A DNA stretch of 35,659 nt, taken from a virus. A program made the translations under genes and the position numbers. Positions 13,344 to 20,123 of this stretch are shown one piece after another (the stretch's first letter is position 1; each line of letters begins with the position of its first letter). The stretch lies in IMG/VR virus record IMGVR_UViG_3300032053_000255, positions 1-35,659 of that record; one strand, 5' to 3'. The notes under the pieces are model-generated. The model had not been told where the DNA came from and ran no database searches. It saw only the letters and a program-made list of their open reading frames with translations.

Positions 13344-13589
13344 TTATTCTTTTTTTAAAACTTTATTTATCGCTTCTATTTCGGAGCCGGGAGAACAATC
13401 GCCCGAATCGACCCATTCAATATCATGAAGGGCTTGGGCCACAAGTTCAAGGTGATTTGCAAATCGTTCTCGCAAGTAACTCCTTTCGACTGGTAGGTGC
13501 TCAGTTTCTTCATTCAGTTCTTCTGCTAATATTCTATCCGCCGCCGCCGACACTTTCCCATATAAGTAATCCCAACTTCCGCCACTCAT
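13344..13589 (-). CDS. Conserved phage protein (MSGGSWDY family)
   Basis: 81 aa. M-S-G-G-S-W-D-Y-L-Y at the N terminus and L-H-D-I-E-W-V-D-S-G-D near the end are the two hallmarks of a family common in phages and prophages, known to me only as uncharacterised. AAAGGGG ahead of the ATG is strong. Helical between the two motifs. Confidence 0.8.
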   Translation of the reverse strand: MSGGSWDYLYGKVSAAADRILAEELNEETEHLPVERSYLRERFANHLELVAQALHDIEWVDSGDCSPGSEIEAINKVLKKE

Positions 13590-13592
13590 AAT

Positions 13593-13814
13593 TTACCCCT
13601 TTAATATTTCTTTAATTGCATTAAACATACTATGAACATCTGAGTCAGTAAGAAAGATTGTTTGCGGGTATCTATTTCTCAACTCTTCTTCTTTAAGAAT
13701 ATCCCCGTCGTCTAGCCAGAATGTATCATCATATTGTCGATAACCAATGGCCGCAGTTCCTCCAACATAGAAAGGGATATAGGCTATCATGTAAAATTTC
13801 TTTGGAGTTTCCAT
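13593..13814 (-). CDS. Hypothetical protein
   Basis: 73 aa, not recognised; beta-like first half (F-Y-M-I-A-Y-I-P-F-Y-V-G-G-T-A-A-I-G-Y) and acidic loop (W-L-D-D-G-D-I-L-K). GAGG 6 nt before the ATG. Two nt separate it from the upstream gene. Confidence 0.65.
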   Translation of the reverse strand: METPKKFYMIAYIPFYVGGTAAIGYRQYDDTFWLDDGDILKEEELRNRYPQTIFLTDSDVHSMFNAIKEILKG

Positions 13815-13816
13815 AT

Positions 13817-14218
13817 TTACCTCTTATACAATTTGATTTGATGAGCATCTGCAACTGCATTATAATATGCCAATTCTTTTTTAAGTTCTTCTTTTTCTTT
13901 GTAGAGCGGAGTAACTCGGTGTTTGTGGCATTCGCGGTCAGATTGCGCTTGTGCAATTCTTTCAGCCGCCGAAATTATATCAGATTGATATTGCAACTTT
14001 TTCTTTTTGGCATCCGGCAAGTTATTAAAATTGGCATATGTATTTAAATAAATTTCTTTGATTTCTTTTTTCAATGCCTTAATATAAGATTCTTCACACT
14101 GGATTCTATCTGTAAGCATCATCAGAGAATCTCTCAATGATTTAATCCTAAAGATCAAAAGCTCTTTGACAATATCAGATTCTATATCAACTACGTGAAT
14201 AACTTTGATGTCATTCAT
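13817..14218 (-). CDS. Coiled-coil protein
   Basis: 133 aa, almost wholly helical with heptads (residues about 15-110), K/E rich. The start at 14218 has GGAG upstream and an ATGA overlap with the previous stop. Not recognised; likely a small oligomer or scaffold. Confidence 0.65.
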   Translation of the reverse strand: MNDIKVIHVVDIESDIVKELLIFRIKSLRDSLMMLTDRIQCEESYIKALKKEIKEIYLNTYANFNNLPDAKKKKLQYQSDIISAAERIAQAQSDRECHKHRVTPLYKEKEELKKELAYYNAVADAHQIKLYKR

Positions 14219-14418
14219 TGTCTTACTCCACAATAACCTCTAAGCCAATCTTGATCACGGTGTCGATACTCTTCCCAGACAGCAACATACTCCGGATAAA
14301 CTTTTCTTATCTTGCACATATTATCGCAATCTGCTTTCATAATCAAGGCAAAAAGATATTCACTGTAACAGCCCGAGCCTTTACCATTAAGTACATTGTA
14401 CAGATCAAGATGTAACAT
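14215..14418 (-). CDS. Hypothetical protein
   Basis: 67 aa with four cysteines spread along the chain, not in a standard zinc pattern; W-E-E-Y-R-H-R-D-Q-D-W-L-R-G-Y near the end. TAATG overlap with the upstream gene. Not recognised. Confidence 0.6.
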   Translation of the reverse strand: MLHLDLYNVLNGKGSGCYSEYLFALIMKADCDNMCKIRKVYPEYVAVWEEYRHRDQDWLRGYCGVRQ

Positions 14419-14615
14419 TATAGAAGCTCCAGTTGTTTATTTTCAGCGGCGGCATTCCAACCATCGGTCCAACCTTTCCAAGATTCATCAAATACTTTCT
14501 GTGTGTGCTGCTCGCTTTTAAGGCCGTTATCTTCTATGCTCTCCGAGGGAATACCGGCTTGTTGGGCGCGATATCCTTTAGCATAATAGACTTGATACAA
14601 AATACTTTTACTCAT
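14418..14615 (-). CDS. Hypothetical protein (G-W-x-D-G-W motif)
   Basis: 65 aa. Q-V-Y-Y-A-K-G-Y-R-A-Q-Q and E-S-W-K-G-W-T-D-G-W-N-A-A resemble small phage proteins with repeated aromatic-glycine helices. The start at 14615, one nt after the upstream stop, is preferred; an ATG at 14651 would overlap the neighbour by 35 nt. Confidence 0.6.
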   Translation of the reverse strand: MSKSILYQVYYAKGYRAQQAGIPSESIEDNGLKSEQHTQKVFDESWKGWTDGWNAAAENKQLELL

Positions 14616-14616
14616 G

Positions 14617-14940
14617 TCATAATCCGCAATGGATATAAAAGCCTTCGGCATTGGAAACTATTTCTGGTTCCATATCAGCAATTTCTTTAGCCAGGGAATT
14701 GAATTTGATTCCGGTGATTCTCTCCCACGCTTGTCTGGAGATTTTTTTCGTTAAGTATTTTTTGAATTGACTAATATACCACTTCTTTGGTCGAGTGGCT
14801 CCGCACCAAGAACCTTCATCGCATGAGTCCAGATACTTCTCATATATTTTTAACTTTGCATCGACCGGATTCTTGGCCAGCGCGAAAGCAATTCCGAAAC
14901 TCCGGTCTGTTAAGACGCCATCAAATATAAATAACTTCAT
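14617..14940 (-). CDS. Hypothetical protein
   Basis: 107 aa, basic centre (R-P-K-K-W-Y-I-S-Q-F-K-K-Y-L-T-K-K). The first residues M-K-L-F-I-F-D-G-V-L look like a HAD phosphatase start but the expected D-x-D pair is absent, so I do not assign it. ATGA overlap upstream. Confidence 0.65.
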   Translation of the reverse strand: MKLFIFDGVLTDRSFGIAFALAKNPVDAKLKIYEKYLDSCDEGSWCGATRPKKWYISQFKKYLTKKISRQAWERITGIKFNSLAKEIADMEPEIVSNAEGFYIHCGL

Positions 14941-15128
14941 TTCAAATACTCCTGTTGATCATATTTGGAAACGTCCTCTGCGTCTTTATAGCCTTCGTTA
15001 TAGCCATCTCCGTGGCCTTCTTTGTATGCACGTTCTATTAAGGCGAGTACAGCAAACTCGTTGGGATAGTTCTTTGGAAGTATACTTACCCTAAGACCTT
15101 GGATAATTTCTTCAATTGTCTTTTTCAT
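14937..15128 (-). CDS. Hypothetical protein
   Basis: 63 aa. Ends with the glycine/aromatic motif Y-K-E-G-H-G-D-G-Y-N-E-G-Y-K-D-A, a pattern seen in many small phage proteins near nucleotide-metabolism genes. No function known to me. ATGA overlap upstream. Confidence 0.65.
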   Translation of the reverse strand: MKKTIEEIIQGLRVSILPKNYPNEFAVLALIERAYKEGHGDGYNEGYKDAEDVSKYDQQEYLK

Positions 15129-15460
15129 TTCTGTTGCAACCTCTCATACTTTTTACACATCTTCATATGACCTTTCTGTGCGTCAACGCTGGTGTTATAA
15201 GGCGCGAAGTCTATCTCAGAGAAGTTCCCCGGAATATAGTATTCGCATCCGCACTCACACTTCACCAAGTCACCAAAGACCATTGTTTCATACTTACGAT
15301 TCAAGCCAATCTCTTGAAATTCGTTCTGTCCCTCCCTGACAAGCTCTCCGACAGTAGATACAAGATACTTGCCGACCTGAGTACTAAGCCGGAATCTACA
15401 CTCGAAAGCACAAATGAAATGGCCAGGAACTCCTTGCCACACCCATTCAACCCTTTTCAT
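15125..15460 (-). CDS. Cysteine-containing protein, possible metal site
   Basis: 111 aa. C-E-C-G-C-E-Y-Y near residue 70 followed by K-G-H-M-K-M-C-K-K near 100 gives C-x-C ... H-x3-C, which could bind zinc. Begins with W-V-W-Q-G-V-P-G-H-F-I, a pattern seen in other phage small proteins. GGAG 6 nt before the ATG decides this start over GTG two codons earlier. Confidence 0.65.
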   Translation of the reverse strand: MKRVEWVWQGVPGHFICAFECRFRLSTQVGKYLVSTVGELVREGQNEFQEIGLNRKYETMVFGDLVKCECGCEYYIPGNFSEIDFAPYNTSVDAQKGHMKMCKKYERLQQK

Positions 15461-15462
15461 CT

Positions 15463-15705
15463 TCACTCCAAATAAGAAATAAAATCAAACAATCCATCGG
15501 CAATAAAATCAAACTCATCATCTTCCAGCGCGAGATGATAGAAGTTTGAATCGGTTAGAGCATACAGGAAAACCTGAACCTGTGCCTGTAGCTCATGAAA
15601 GTCTCGGTCCCCCTGTACCTTGGTACTCAGCCAGTCTTCTTGTTCCTGTGCAAGCTCTTTGGCCCGGAGGAAGTCTTGTGATTCTTGTATTCTTAACTGT
15701 TCCAC
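15463..15705 (-). CDS. Acidic helical protein (GTG start)
   Basis: 80 aa, strongly acidic in the C-terminal half (A-L-E-D-D-E-F-D-F-I-A-D). GTG at 15705 has AAAGGA 6 nt upstream, and no ATG is available nearby. It overlaps the upstream gene by 13 nt. Not recognised. Confidence 0.6.
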   Translation of the reverse strand: MEQLRIQESQDFLRAKELAQEQEDWLSTKVQGDRDFHELQAQVQVFLYALTDSNFYHLALEDDEFDFIADGLFDFISYLE

Positions 15706-15875
15706 TGTATTCCTTTTGTACTCTTCTGAATAAGTTCTTCGATATTATCTACGTCTAAAAGTTCGAGCGTTCTGATAATACCCACATAAGTATGCTCTGC
15801 TAGTCGGTCATTAATTATTGCCAGCAGACGCATTTCATCGACAATTAATTGTTTTTGTTCTTCGGTCAGTTTCAT
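15693..15875 (-). CDS. Small helical protein
   Basis: 60 aa, helical throughout (M-K-L-T-E-E-Q-K-Q-L-I-V-D-E-M-R-L-L). The start at 15875 overlaps the upstream stop (TAATG). Not recognised. Confidence 0.6.
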   Translation of the reverse strand: MKLTEEQKQLIVDEMRLLAIINDRLAEHTYVGIIRTLELLDVDNIEELIQKSTKGIQWNS

Positions 15876-16081
15876 TATTGCACCGCGCTGAAATAAGACT
15901 CGACTTCGTGGTATGGTCGAACACAAACGACGCGGCTCTTCATGGCATCCGCGCAGAACGCCTTACGGTCCTCGACATCTGCCCGAAGAATGTTTTCGAC
16001 ATACTCAATTGCGTCTGGTACAGAAAGAGCATCGACGAGAAAGTCTAGTCCGGTATCGGTCAGAAGAAAGTAAGTATACAT
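15875..16081 (-). CDS. Hypothetical protein
   Basis: 68 aa. The start at 16081 has GAGG 6 nt upstream; the frame extends further but into the preceding gene. Mixed composition with three cysteines. Pattern Y-F-L-L-T-D-T-G-L-D-F ... D-A-I-E-Y-V-E is not assigned. Confidence 0.6.
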   Translation of the reverse strand: MYTYFLLTDTGLDFLVDALSVPDAIEYVENILRADVEDRKAFCADAMKSRVVCVRPYHEVESYFSAVQ

Positions 16082-16094
16082 ATTCACCTCATCA

Positions 16095-16406
16095 TTATCG
16101 CAAATACTTGGGGCCGTGCCAATTAACACAACCAAGACCACCATCAACGGAGTTAATGTTTCCTCGCACTCCTCGGGCCACTGGAGCCTTCCAGCTGCCC
16201 TTCAGGATGTCGCCGTTGGTTGAATCGACGAAACAGTGAACCGACCGCTGGCCATTACGATTAGAAACGACTCGCACATAACGTCGGCCAACTTCATAAC
16301 TAATCGTGGTAGGAAAGGGCGTATTGGGAAATTCGGCGCGATTTAGTTTTTCAACAGCCGCCGCGAAAAATTTAATTTTGGTTTCAAGCTCACTGGAAAG
16401 TTTCAT
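16095..16406 (-). CDS. Conserved phage protein (GDILK-W-KAP-ARGNI family)
   Basis: 103 aa. C-F-V-D-S-T-N-G-D-I-L-K-G-S-W-K-A-P ... A-R-G-V-R-G-N-I is a motif I recall from many phage proteins without known function; beta-rich. First gene after the promoter at 16438-16466. GAGG 6 nt before the second of two adjacent ATGs favours the start at 16406. Confidence 0.75.
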   Translation of the reverse strand: MKLSSELETKIKFFAAAVEKLNRAEFPNTPFPTTISYEVGRRYVRVVSNRNGQRSVHCFVDSTNGDILKGSWKAPVARGVRGNINSVDGGLGCVNWHGPKYLR

Positions 16407-16437
16407 CATTACCTCACAAACTTCATCTTATATTCTA

Positions 16438-16466
16438 ATGATAGTCGAAATGATATAACTTGTCAA
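16438..16466 (-). promoter_or_regulatory. Sigma70-like promoter TTGACA-17-TATCAT
   Basis: Minus strand: perfect TTGACA (16461-16466), 17-nt spacer and TATCAT (16438-16443), in a clean intergenic gap. The expected start leaves a ~25-nt leader ending in GAGG. This is the best promoter in the window. Confidence 0.8.
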
Positions 16467-16505
16467 CTACCACAAGCAAATATATAATCAAACAATATCA
16501 ATCAC

Positions 16506-16877
16506 TTATAACAAACTTAATTGGTCGGTCAATGGCCCCAACTCAATTATATTATACTTAGCTAAACAAATATCTTGTAACTCATTGATATCAAAAAGAT
16601 TTTGCTTAGTCACTCTGACCAGTATTCGAAAAGCTTCGCCGACTTCAATTTTGTTTTCTTTTAGTAGAGCATTTTCTAAGACTCTCCGAAGATCCAGGTT
16701 TCGTGACAAAGCAACCGCGCCTTCAACTGATAGAGCTTTGATGTTTGTTGGAAAAGGAAAGCCGAAAAGAATTTGATCTTTAAGACTTGACTTTGATTGT
16801 TCTGTGAAGTATTCCGCTAAAAGTTCTTGAAGATCACACAGATCCATTTCAAAGGCACGATAACTTTTTAGATTCAT
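16506..16877 (-). CDS. Hypothetical protein
   Basis: 123 aa, helical, not recognised. GGAG 8 nt before the ATG at 16877, which overlaps the stop of the membrane microprotein (ATGA). Second half: R-I-L-V-R-V-T-K-Q-N-L-F-D-I-N-E-L. It is the last gene before the promoter gap at 16410-16505. Confidence 0.65.
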   Translation of the reverse strand: MNLKSYRAFEMDLCDLQELLAEYFTEQSKSSLKDQILFGFPFPTNIKALSVEGAVALSRNLDLRRVLENALLKENKIEVGEAFRILVRVTKQNLFDINELQDICLAKYNIIELGPLTDQLSLL

Positions 16878-16966
16878 GGCCAAACTCCAGATATAAATAA
16901 TAAAGTTACTATTATAATTACATTAATAAAGATTTCCAACCACAGGATTTTTGTGCAAAGCTCCAT
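16874..16966 (-). CDS. 30-aa single-span membrane microprotein
   Basis: Short polar N terminus (M-E-L-C-T-K) and about 22 hydrophobic residues (I-F-I-N-V-I-I-I-V-T-L-L-F-I). Stop overlaps the next ATG exactly. No strong ribosome binding site. Its resemblance in size and coupling to the gene at 6842-6934 supports it. Confidence 0.5.
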   Translation of the reverse strand: MELCTKILWLEIFINVIIIVTLLFISGVWP

Positions 16967-17015
16967 GTGAGATGTCGAATCTTACTGCTAAGTGGCTTAA
17001 AGTATCGTACACAAG

Positions 17016-17023
17016 TATTTATG
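17016..17023 (-). promoter_or_regulatory. T4-late-like box CATAAATA
   Basis: Minus strand, in the intergenic gap 50 nt upstream of the 30-aa membrane gene; one mismatch to TATAAATA and no -35 box. Low support by itself. Confidence 0.3.
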
Positions 17024-17035
17024 TTTAACACAATC

Positions 17036-17257
17036 CTAGCTTGTTGTTTTTTTCGCTACAATCTCATATGCAGCATAACCGGCAAGATCATGAACGTAGT
17101 CACAGTTATAATAAGATGTTCCATGAAATTTCCACGGAACAACTGTTATAGGTTTAACTTCGGCAACGGTATTATAGCCAGAGTCGGGGGCCTTTGCCAG
17201 CAGTTCAAATTCTGGATCAAGCTTCTGTAGTTCCTCGATCAGTTGTTTAACTTTCAT
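17036..17257 (-). CDS. Conserved small phage protein (LIEELQKLDPE family)
   Basis: 73 aa. M-K-V-K-Q-L-I-E-E-L-Q-K-L-D-P-E at the N terminus is typical of a small family found in many phages, where a helix precedes a beta sheet; function unknown to me. Overlaps the upstream gene by 11 nt. Confidence 0.75.
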   Translation of the reverse strand: MKVKQLIEELQKLDPEFELLAKAPDSGYNTVAEVKPITVVPWKFHGTSYYNCDYVHDLAGYAAYEIVAKKTTS

Positions 17258-17402
17258 TTTCTTCTACCTTTTCATATCTTAGTTTAAATTTGGAATCGGA
17301 TAGTCTTGTGGTGCAGCCATCCACATGTTTGAGATACCAGATTGATCCTTCTTTGTCGGCTTCCACGATTGAACCAATATCTTTCTTCTTATACTTTTGC
17401 AT
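17247..17402 (-). CDS. Hypothetical protein
   Basis: 51 aa. The start at 17402 has AAGG 5 nt upstream and follows the previous stop directly (TAA-T-ATG); longer starts would overlap by over 100 nt. Basic and beta-like (G-S-I-W-Y-L-K-H-V), like a small SH3-type barrel, which is only a guess. Confidence 0.6.
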   Translation of the reverse strand: MQKYKKKDIGSIVEADKEGSIWYLKHVDGCTTRLSDSKFKLRYEKVEENES

Positions 17403-17403
17403 A

Positions 17404-17658
17404 TTACCTTGTGTCAATATTATAAATTTCGTAAATGCCTGGCCCATCTGTTTCTGAAATTGGAAGATATGTTCCAAACTTATTCTTGGGCAGTCTGCTA
17501 ATATGATCTTCCTGAACATATATCAAAACTTGATCCTCCCTGTTCTTTGTTTCGGTGTGCGGTATTTTATTATGTTTCAAATACATTCTAAGATAATCAA
17601 GCTCAAAAGAAGATTCGTTGGCCAGCACTGCGCCATATCCAATTATTCTAACTCTCAT
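17404..17658 (-). CDS. Hypothetical protein
   Basis: 84 aa, mixed alpha/beta (M-R-V-R-I-I-G-Y-G-A-V). No Shine-Dalgarno; the -10 box TATACT ends 3 nt before the ATG, so either the message is leaderless or translation starts further in. Not recognised. Confidence 0.6.
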   Translation of the reverse strand: MRVRIIGYGAVLANESSFELDYLRMYLKHNKIPHTETKNREDQVLIYVQEDHISRLPKNKFGTYLPISETDGPGIYEIYNIDTR

Positions 17659-17661
17659 GGT

Positions 17662-17689
17662 AGTATATCAATTTAAAATGAAATGTCAA
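17662..17689 (-). promoter_or_regulatory. Sigma70-like promoter TTGACA-16-TATACT
   Basis: Minus strand: TTGACA (17684-17689), 16 nt, TATACT (17662-17667). It overlaps the 3' end of the SLOG-like gene. Only 3 nt separate the -10 from the ATG at 17658. Confidence 0.45.
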
Positions 17690-18044
17690 TTGATTGTTTG
17701 TAATGAACAACTTTAACAGGTTTGTTTTCTCGATACATCTTGTCTATCATAGATTTTGTACCGCGACTTTTATCATCCCAAAAAGCAATTAAATAGTCTG
17801 CATAGTTTGCCATTTGTTGGTTTCGTTTTGGCCCAGCGGCTTTCCCGTGTCTTGCCCAATCAGCTTCAAATATTTTTACTGGAATGGAATTTTCTTCTGC
17901 CCAAATTTCTCCGTATTGATCTGCGCCCTTTGCTCCTCCAGATACAATCTCTGTCACGCAGCACTCTTTCATAAAGTCATCGAGTACTTCATTTAGAAGT
18001 CTATAATGAATAAAGGTTCTTGTACCAGCAACAATAACTTTCAT
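17673..18044 (-). CDS. SLOG/DprA-like nucleotide-binding protein
   Basis: 123 aa. M-K-V-I-V-A-G-T-R-T-F, S-G-G-A-K-G-A-D (35-42), A-A-G-P-K-R-N-Q-Q-M (69-78) and F-W-D-D-K-S-R-G-T (88-96) match the small Rossmann-like family called YspA or SLOG-related, kin of DprA. Such proteins are thought to bind nucleotides or nucleotide-derived ligands; no exact reaction is known. It lies in a coupled operon with the gene 18041-18547 (ATGA). Confidence 0.85.
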   Translation of the reverse strand: MKVIVAGTRTFIHYRLLNEVLDDFMKECCVTEIVSGGAKGADQYGEIWAEENSIPVKIFEADWARHGKAAGPKRNQQMANYADYLIAFWDDKSRGTKSMIDKMYRENKPVKVVHYKQSIDISF

Positions 18045-18547
18045 TCTTCCTCTAGGAATCCACTGAACAAAAGCTTTTGGTGAAAGGATGTTTCATATGT
18101 CGTGAGCGTTAAAAAGTATATGGCAATATCCACCAATGTTAAAAGATTAACTAAAACTAACTTCGCTCTCTCTTTCTTCGTTTGATATCGACATATGTGG
18201 CCAAACTTTTTCAACATTATATTTCTCCACACTTGAAAAGAATATCTTACTTTTTTAGATAAGCAATAGGCTCGATAGATAGCACGTTGATCTAAACTAG
18301 GATCAAATTCAAAATCACCAGAAAATCTATCTCTTACGCAGCATTCCGGCTCAGAATAATACTCCCAATCCTCATTTCCAAATCGAACAATGATGGAACG
18401 ATAGAATCCATCGCAACAATACAAATCATATTTAATGGTGGTCGATACTTGGTGAAGCGGATCAGACGCTTTATACTCTGTGAGTGTCTCTTTGTAGTTG
18501 CCCAAGAACGTACACCTGGAGCAATCGTGTGTATAGACAGGTTGCAT
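18041..18547 (-). CDS. Cys-rich conserved protein with C-terminal membrane span
   Basis: 168 aa. Y-T-H-D-C-S-R-C-T-F-L-G (residues 5-16), D-L-Y-C-C-D and R-F-G-N-E form a domain I recall from many phage proteins, probably metal-binding. Around residues 131-150 a hydrophobic stretch (L-V-L-V-N-L-L-T-L-V-D-I-A-I-Y-F) adds a possible membrane anchor not usual for the family. TAATG overlap with the upstream gene. Confidence 0.7.
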   Translation of the reverse strand: MQPVYTHDCSRCTFLGNYKETLTEYKASDPLHQVSTTIKYDLYCCDGFYRSIIVRFGNEDWEYYSEPECCVRDRFSGDFEFDPSLDQRAIYRAYCLSKKVRYSFQVWRNIMLKKFGHICRYQTKKERAKLVLVNLLTLVDIAIYFLTLTTYETSFHQKLLFSGFLEEE

Positions 18548-18696
18548 TAGATATACTTCAATAGATGGCTAATAATCCAAATATCAAAAATCATTAAAGC
18601 GCCTTCAAGTCTTCCCTTGGCCTGCATTAAGATGATATGCTTATCAACTTCTCTCTTGACAACCGAGGACCACTTATCATAAATCAGTTCGAACAT
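18547..18696 (-). CDS. 49-aa hypothetical protein
   Basis: Begins M-F-E-L-I-Y-D-K-W and has a hydrophobic C-terminal half (A-L-M-I-F-D-I-W-I-I). The start lies directly after the upstream stop and its own stop overlaps the next ATG (TAATG), fitting exactly into the operon. Possibly a membrane-surface protein. Confidence 0.6.
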   Translation of the reverse strand: MFELIYDKWSSVVKREVDKHIILMQAKGRLEGALMIFDIWIISHLLKYI

Positions 18697-18813
18697 TTAT
18701 TTGACCACAAGATATATTAATATTAACCACCACCAGGACCAAGTGATAATACCACACAGTTTTAAAATTAGCAAGCTTAAACATATGGCCTGAGCAAAGG
18801 TAATTGGTGTCAT
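18697..18813 (-). CDS. 38-aa membrane microprotein
   Basis: Hydrophobic along nearly its full length (A-I-C-L-S-L-L-I-L-K-L-C-G-I-I-T then W-S-W-W-W-L-I-L-I-Y), so one or two membrane spans. TAATG overlap with the 46-aa gene and immediate stop/start with the next. Tiling supports it. Confidence 0.6.
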   Translation of the reverse strand: MTPITFAQAICLSLLILKLCGIITWSWWWLILIYLVVK

Positions 18814-18953
18814 TATTTCCCCATAATCTTATCTAGCCGCCGCATCAAATCTTCGTAACGAGATAGCTCTTCGCAGCTTTGAAGTTCTGCTTGAATCAGA
18901 AACTGCTCGTCTTCCCAAATCTCCTGTTCAACAACCGGCTCACGTTTTTCCAT
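18813..18953 (-). CDS. 46-aa acidic protein, operon leader gene
   Basis: Glu-rich helical protein (E-P-V-V-E-Q-E-I-W-E-D-E-Q). GAGG 7 nt before the ATG is a good ribosome binding site and the promoter at 18985-19013 leaves a ~25-nt leader. It heads the operon that runs through 18697, 18547, 18041 and 17673. Confidence 0.65.
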   Translation of the reverse strand: MEKREPVVEQEIWEDEQFLIQAELQSCEELSRYEDLMRRLDKIMGK

Positions 18954-18984
18954 GGTCACCTCACATAATCATTCTGTCACTTTA

Positions 18985-19013
18985 ATCATAGCAAATATAT
19001 AACATTCTGTCAA
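18985..19013 (-). promoter_or_regulatory. Sigma70-like promoter TTGACA-17-TATGAT
   Basis: Minus strand: TTGACA (19008-19013), 17 nt, TATGAT (18985-18990), just at the end of the gene 19010-19276. Together with 16438-16466 it is one of the two best matches in the window. Confidence 0.75.
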
Positions 19014-19276
19014 TTTTTATTTTCTTTAGTAATATCAATTACATCGCGCATAATACCAAACCACATGTCGTTTGCTAGTTGTCCGGTTGTTCCGACGGCT
19101 TCCTTGTTACAGTTGGGGCATTTGATTTTATGAATGATTTTAGAAGCTTCTGCACTTAGGCTGTGCCTTGCTTCGTGGCCACATCGGCACTTAAACGGAT
19201 AGCTTGGAAATAAGTTCATTGGCGAAAAAGTATTAGACTTCTTGCCAATATTTATTTTCTTACGAGTTTTCGTCAA
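19010..19276 (-). CDS. Zinc-ribbon protein (TTG start)
   Basis: 88 aa. C-R-C-G-H-E-A-R-H (about residues 30-38) and C-P-N-C-N-K-E (about 54-60) form a zinc ribbon. TTG at 19276 has AAAGGAG 6 nt upstream, much better than the ATG at 19219; the extra N terminus is basic (T-K-T-R-K-K). Overlaps the upstream gene by 17 nt. Confidence 0.65.
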   Translation of the reverse strand: MTKTRKKINIGKKSNTFSPMNLFPSYPFKCRCGHEARHSLSAEASKIIHKIKCPNCNKEAVGTTGQLANDMWFGIMRDVIDITKENKN

Positions 19277-19517
19277 TCGTATCTCCTTTGAGATAGATTC
19301 TTTCAACTTCTAATTCAAACTTCTCACAGAACTTTATAGCTTGCTTTACCGTCTTGAATGCATCAAACCAGAAGCCGGTTCCATCTGCCCTAGTGGCAAC
19401 AGCAAACAGCGGGTCTTCCAATTCAGTTGTGTAGTAAATATATACATCGGGTTTTCTTTCTATTAAGTTTTCCCAGATTCTTTGTTGAAATCCTCCGATG
19501 GCATTCGGCGTTTTCAT
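19260..19517 (-). CDS. Hypothetical protein
   Basis: 85 aa. D-V-Y-I-Y-Y-T-T-E-L-E ... F-W-F-D-A-F-K-T-V-K-Q-A-I-K-F-C-E-K-F looks like a beta-alpha unit; not recognised. The start overlaps the upstream stop (ATGA). Confidence 0.65.
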   Translation of the reverse strand: MKTPNAIGGFQQRIWENLIERKPDVYIYYTTELEDPLFAVATRADGTGFWFDAFKTVKQAIKFCEKFELEVERIYLKGDTIDENS

Positions 19518-19681
19518 GATAGCTCCATTGCTCTTAGGTAAAGATTATACGAACCCACTTTATCTTCCATGCATTCAATTTCTTTTTCGGCGTCTTCTCT
19601 ATTCTGAAAGACCCAACGAACATCCCAAGTGTCGCCTTGCTTAACAAAGACTAAGTAAACCATTTCTCCTGGTGCTGTCAT
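19514..19681 (-). CDS. 55-aa hypothetical protein
   Basis: Begins T-A-P-G-E-M-V-Y-L-V-F-V-K-Q-G and continues with E-D-A-E-K-E-I, a short beta-hairpin plus helix. Both ends overlap neighbours as ATGA, so the frame is real. Not recognised. Confidence 0.65.
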   Translation of the reverse strand: MTAPGEMVYLVFVKQGDTWDVRWVFQNREDAEKEIECMEDKVGSYNLYLRAMELS

Positions 19682-20064
19682 CTGTTATCTCCTGAACCTT
19701 GAAGTTTATTTCTAGCCATTCTGTCGTAAAGTTTTATAAGATTTTCTTTGGCTATATCTTGAAGATTTAATCCAAGTTCTGATGCAAGATTGGCCAAGTA
19801 CCAAATTTCGTCCCCGATCTCTTTTGATATTTCTTTTTTAGTTTGCTCGTCCACAATTCCATTCTTATCTCGAATAACCTTCTTTATTTTTTCACAAATT
19901 TCACCGGCCTCGCCAGCAACTCCGAGGCTGACATACGTTAAGTCTTTGTTTTTGTTGGGGTATATTGCAGTCTGTCGGGCATAGAATTGATATGCATTAA
20001 AATTGCTGGTTATATCAAAATTTAATATAACTTGATTATTGTTATCAACTTGAACTTCTTTCAC
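19678..20064 (-). CDS. MazG-like nucleoside triphosphate pyrophosphohydrolase
   Basis: 128 aa. L-G-V-A-G-E-A-G-E-I-C-E (residues 48-59) and K-E-I-G-D-E-I-W-Y-L (81-90) are the metal-binding E-x-x-E and E-x2-D helices of the MazG/all-alpha NTP-PPase fold, which hydrolyses (d)NTPs to monophosphates. It may cleanse the nucleotide pool or lower (p)ppGpp as proposed for other phage MazG. GTG at 20064 is chosen because AAAGGAG is 9 nt upstream; the TTG at 20127 has no ribosome binding site. Confidence 0.85.
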   Translation of the reverse strand: MKEVQVDNNNQVILNFDITSNFNAYQFYARQTAIYPNKNKDLTYVSLGVAGEAGEICEKIKKVIRDKNGIVDEQTKKEISKEIGDEIWYLANLASELGLNLQDIAKENLIKLYDRMARNKLQGSGDNR

Positions 20065-20123
20065 GGCGGCCTTCTCCTTTAGTTGGAATATGAATATGTT
20101 TTGAAAAAGATTTAGCCATATTG

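Noticed and set aside
14617-14940. HAD phosphatase call from the start M-K-L-F-I-F-D-G-V-L
   Set aside because: Only one aspartate of the needed D-x-D pair is present and no later HAD motif is visible.
16892-16899. Plus-strand TATAAATA as a late promoter
   Set aside because: It lies inside a minus-strand membrane microprotein gene and no plus-strand gene follows for over 15 kb.
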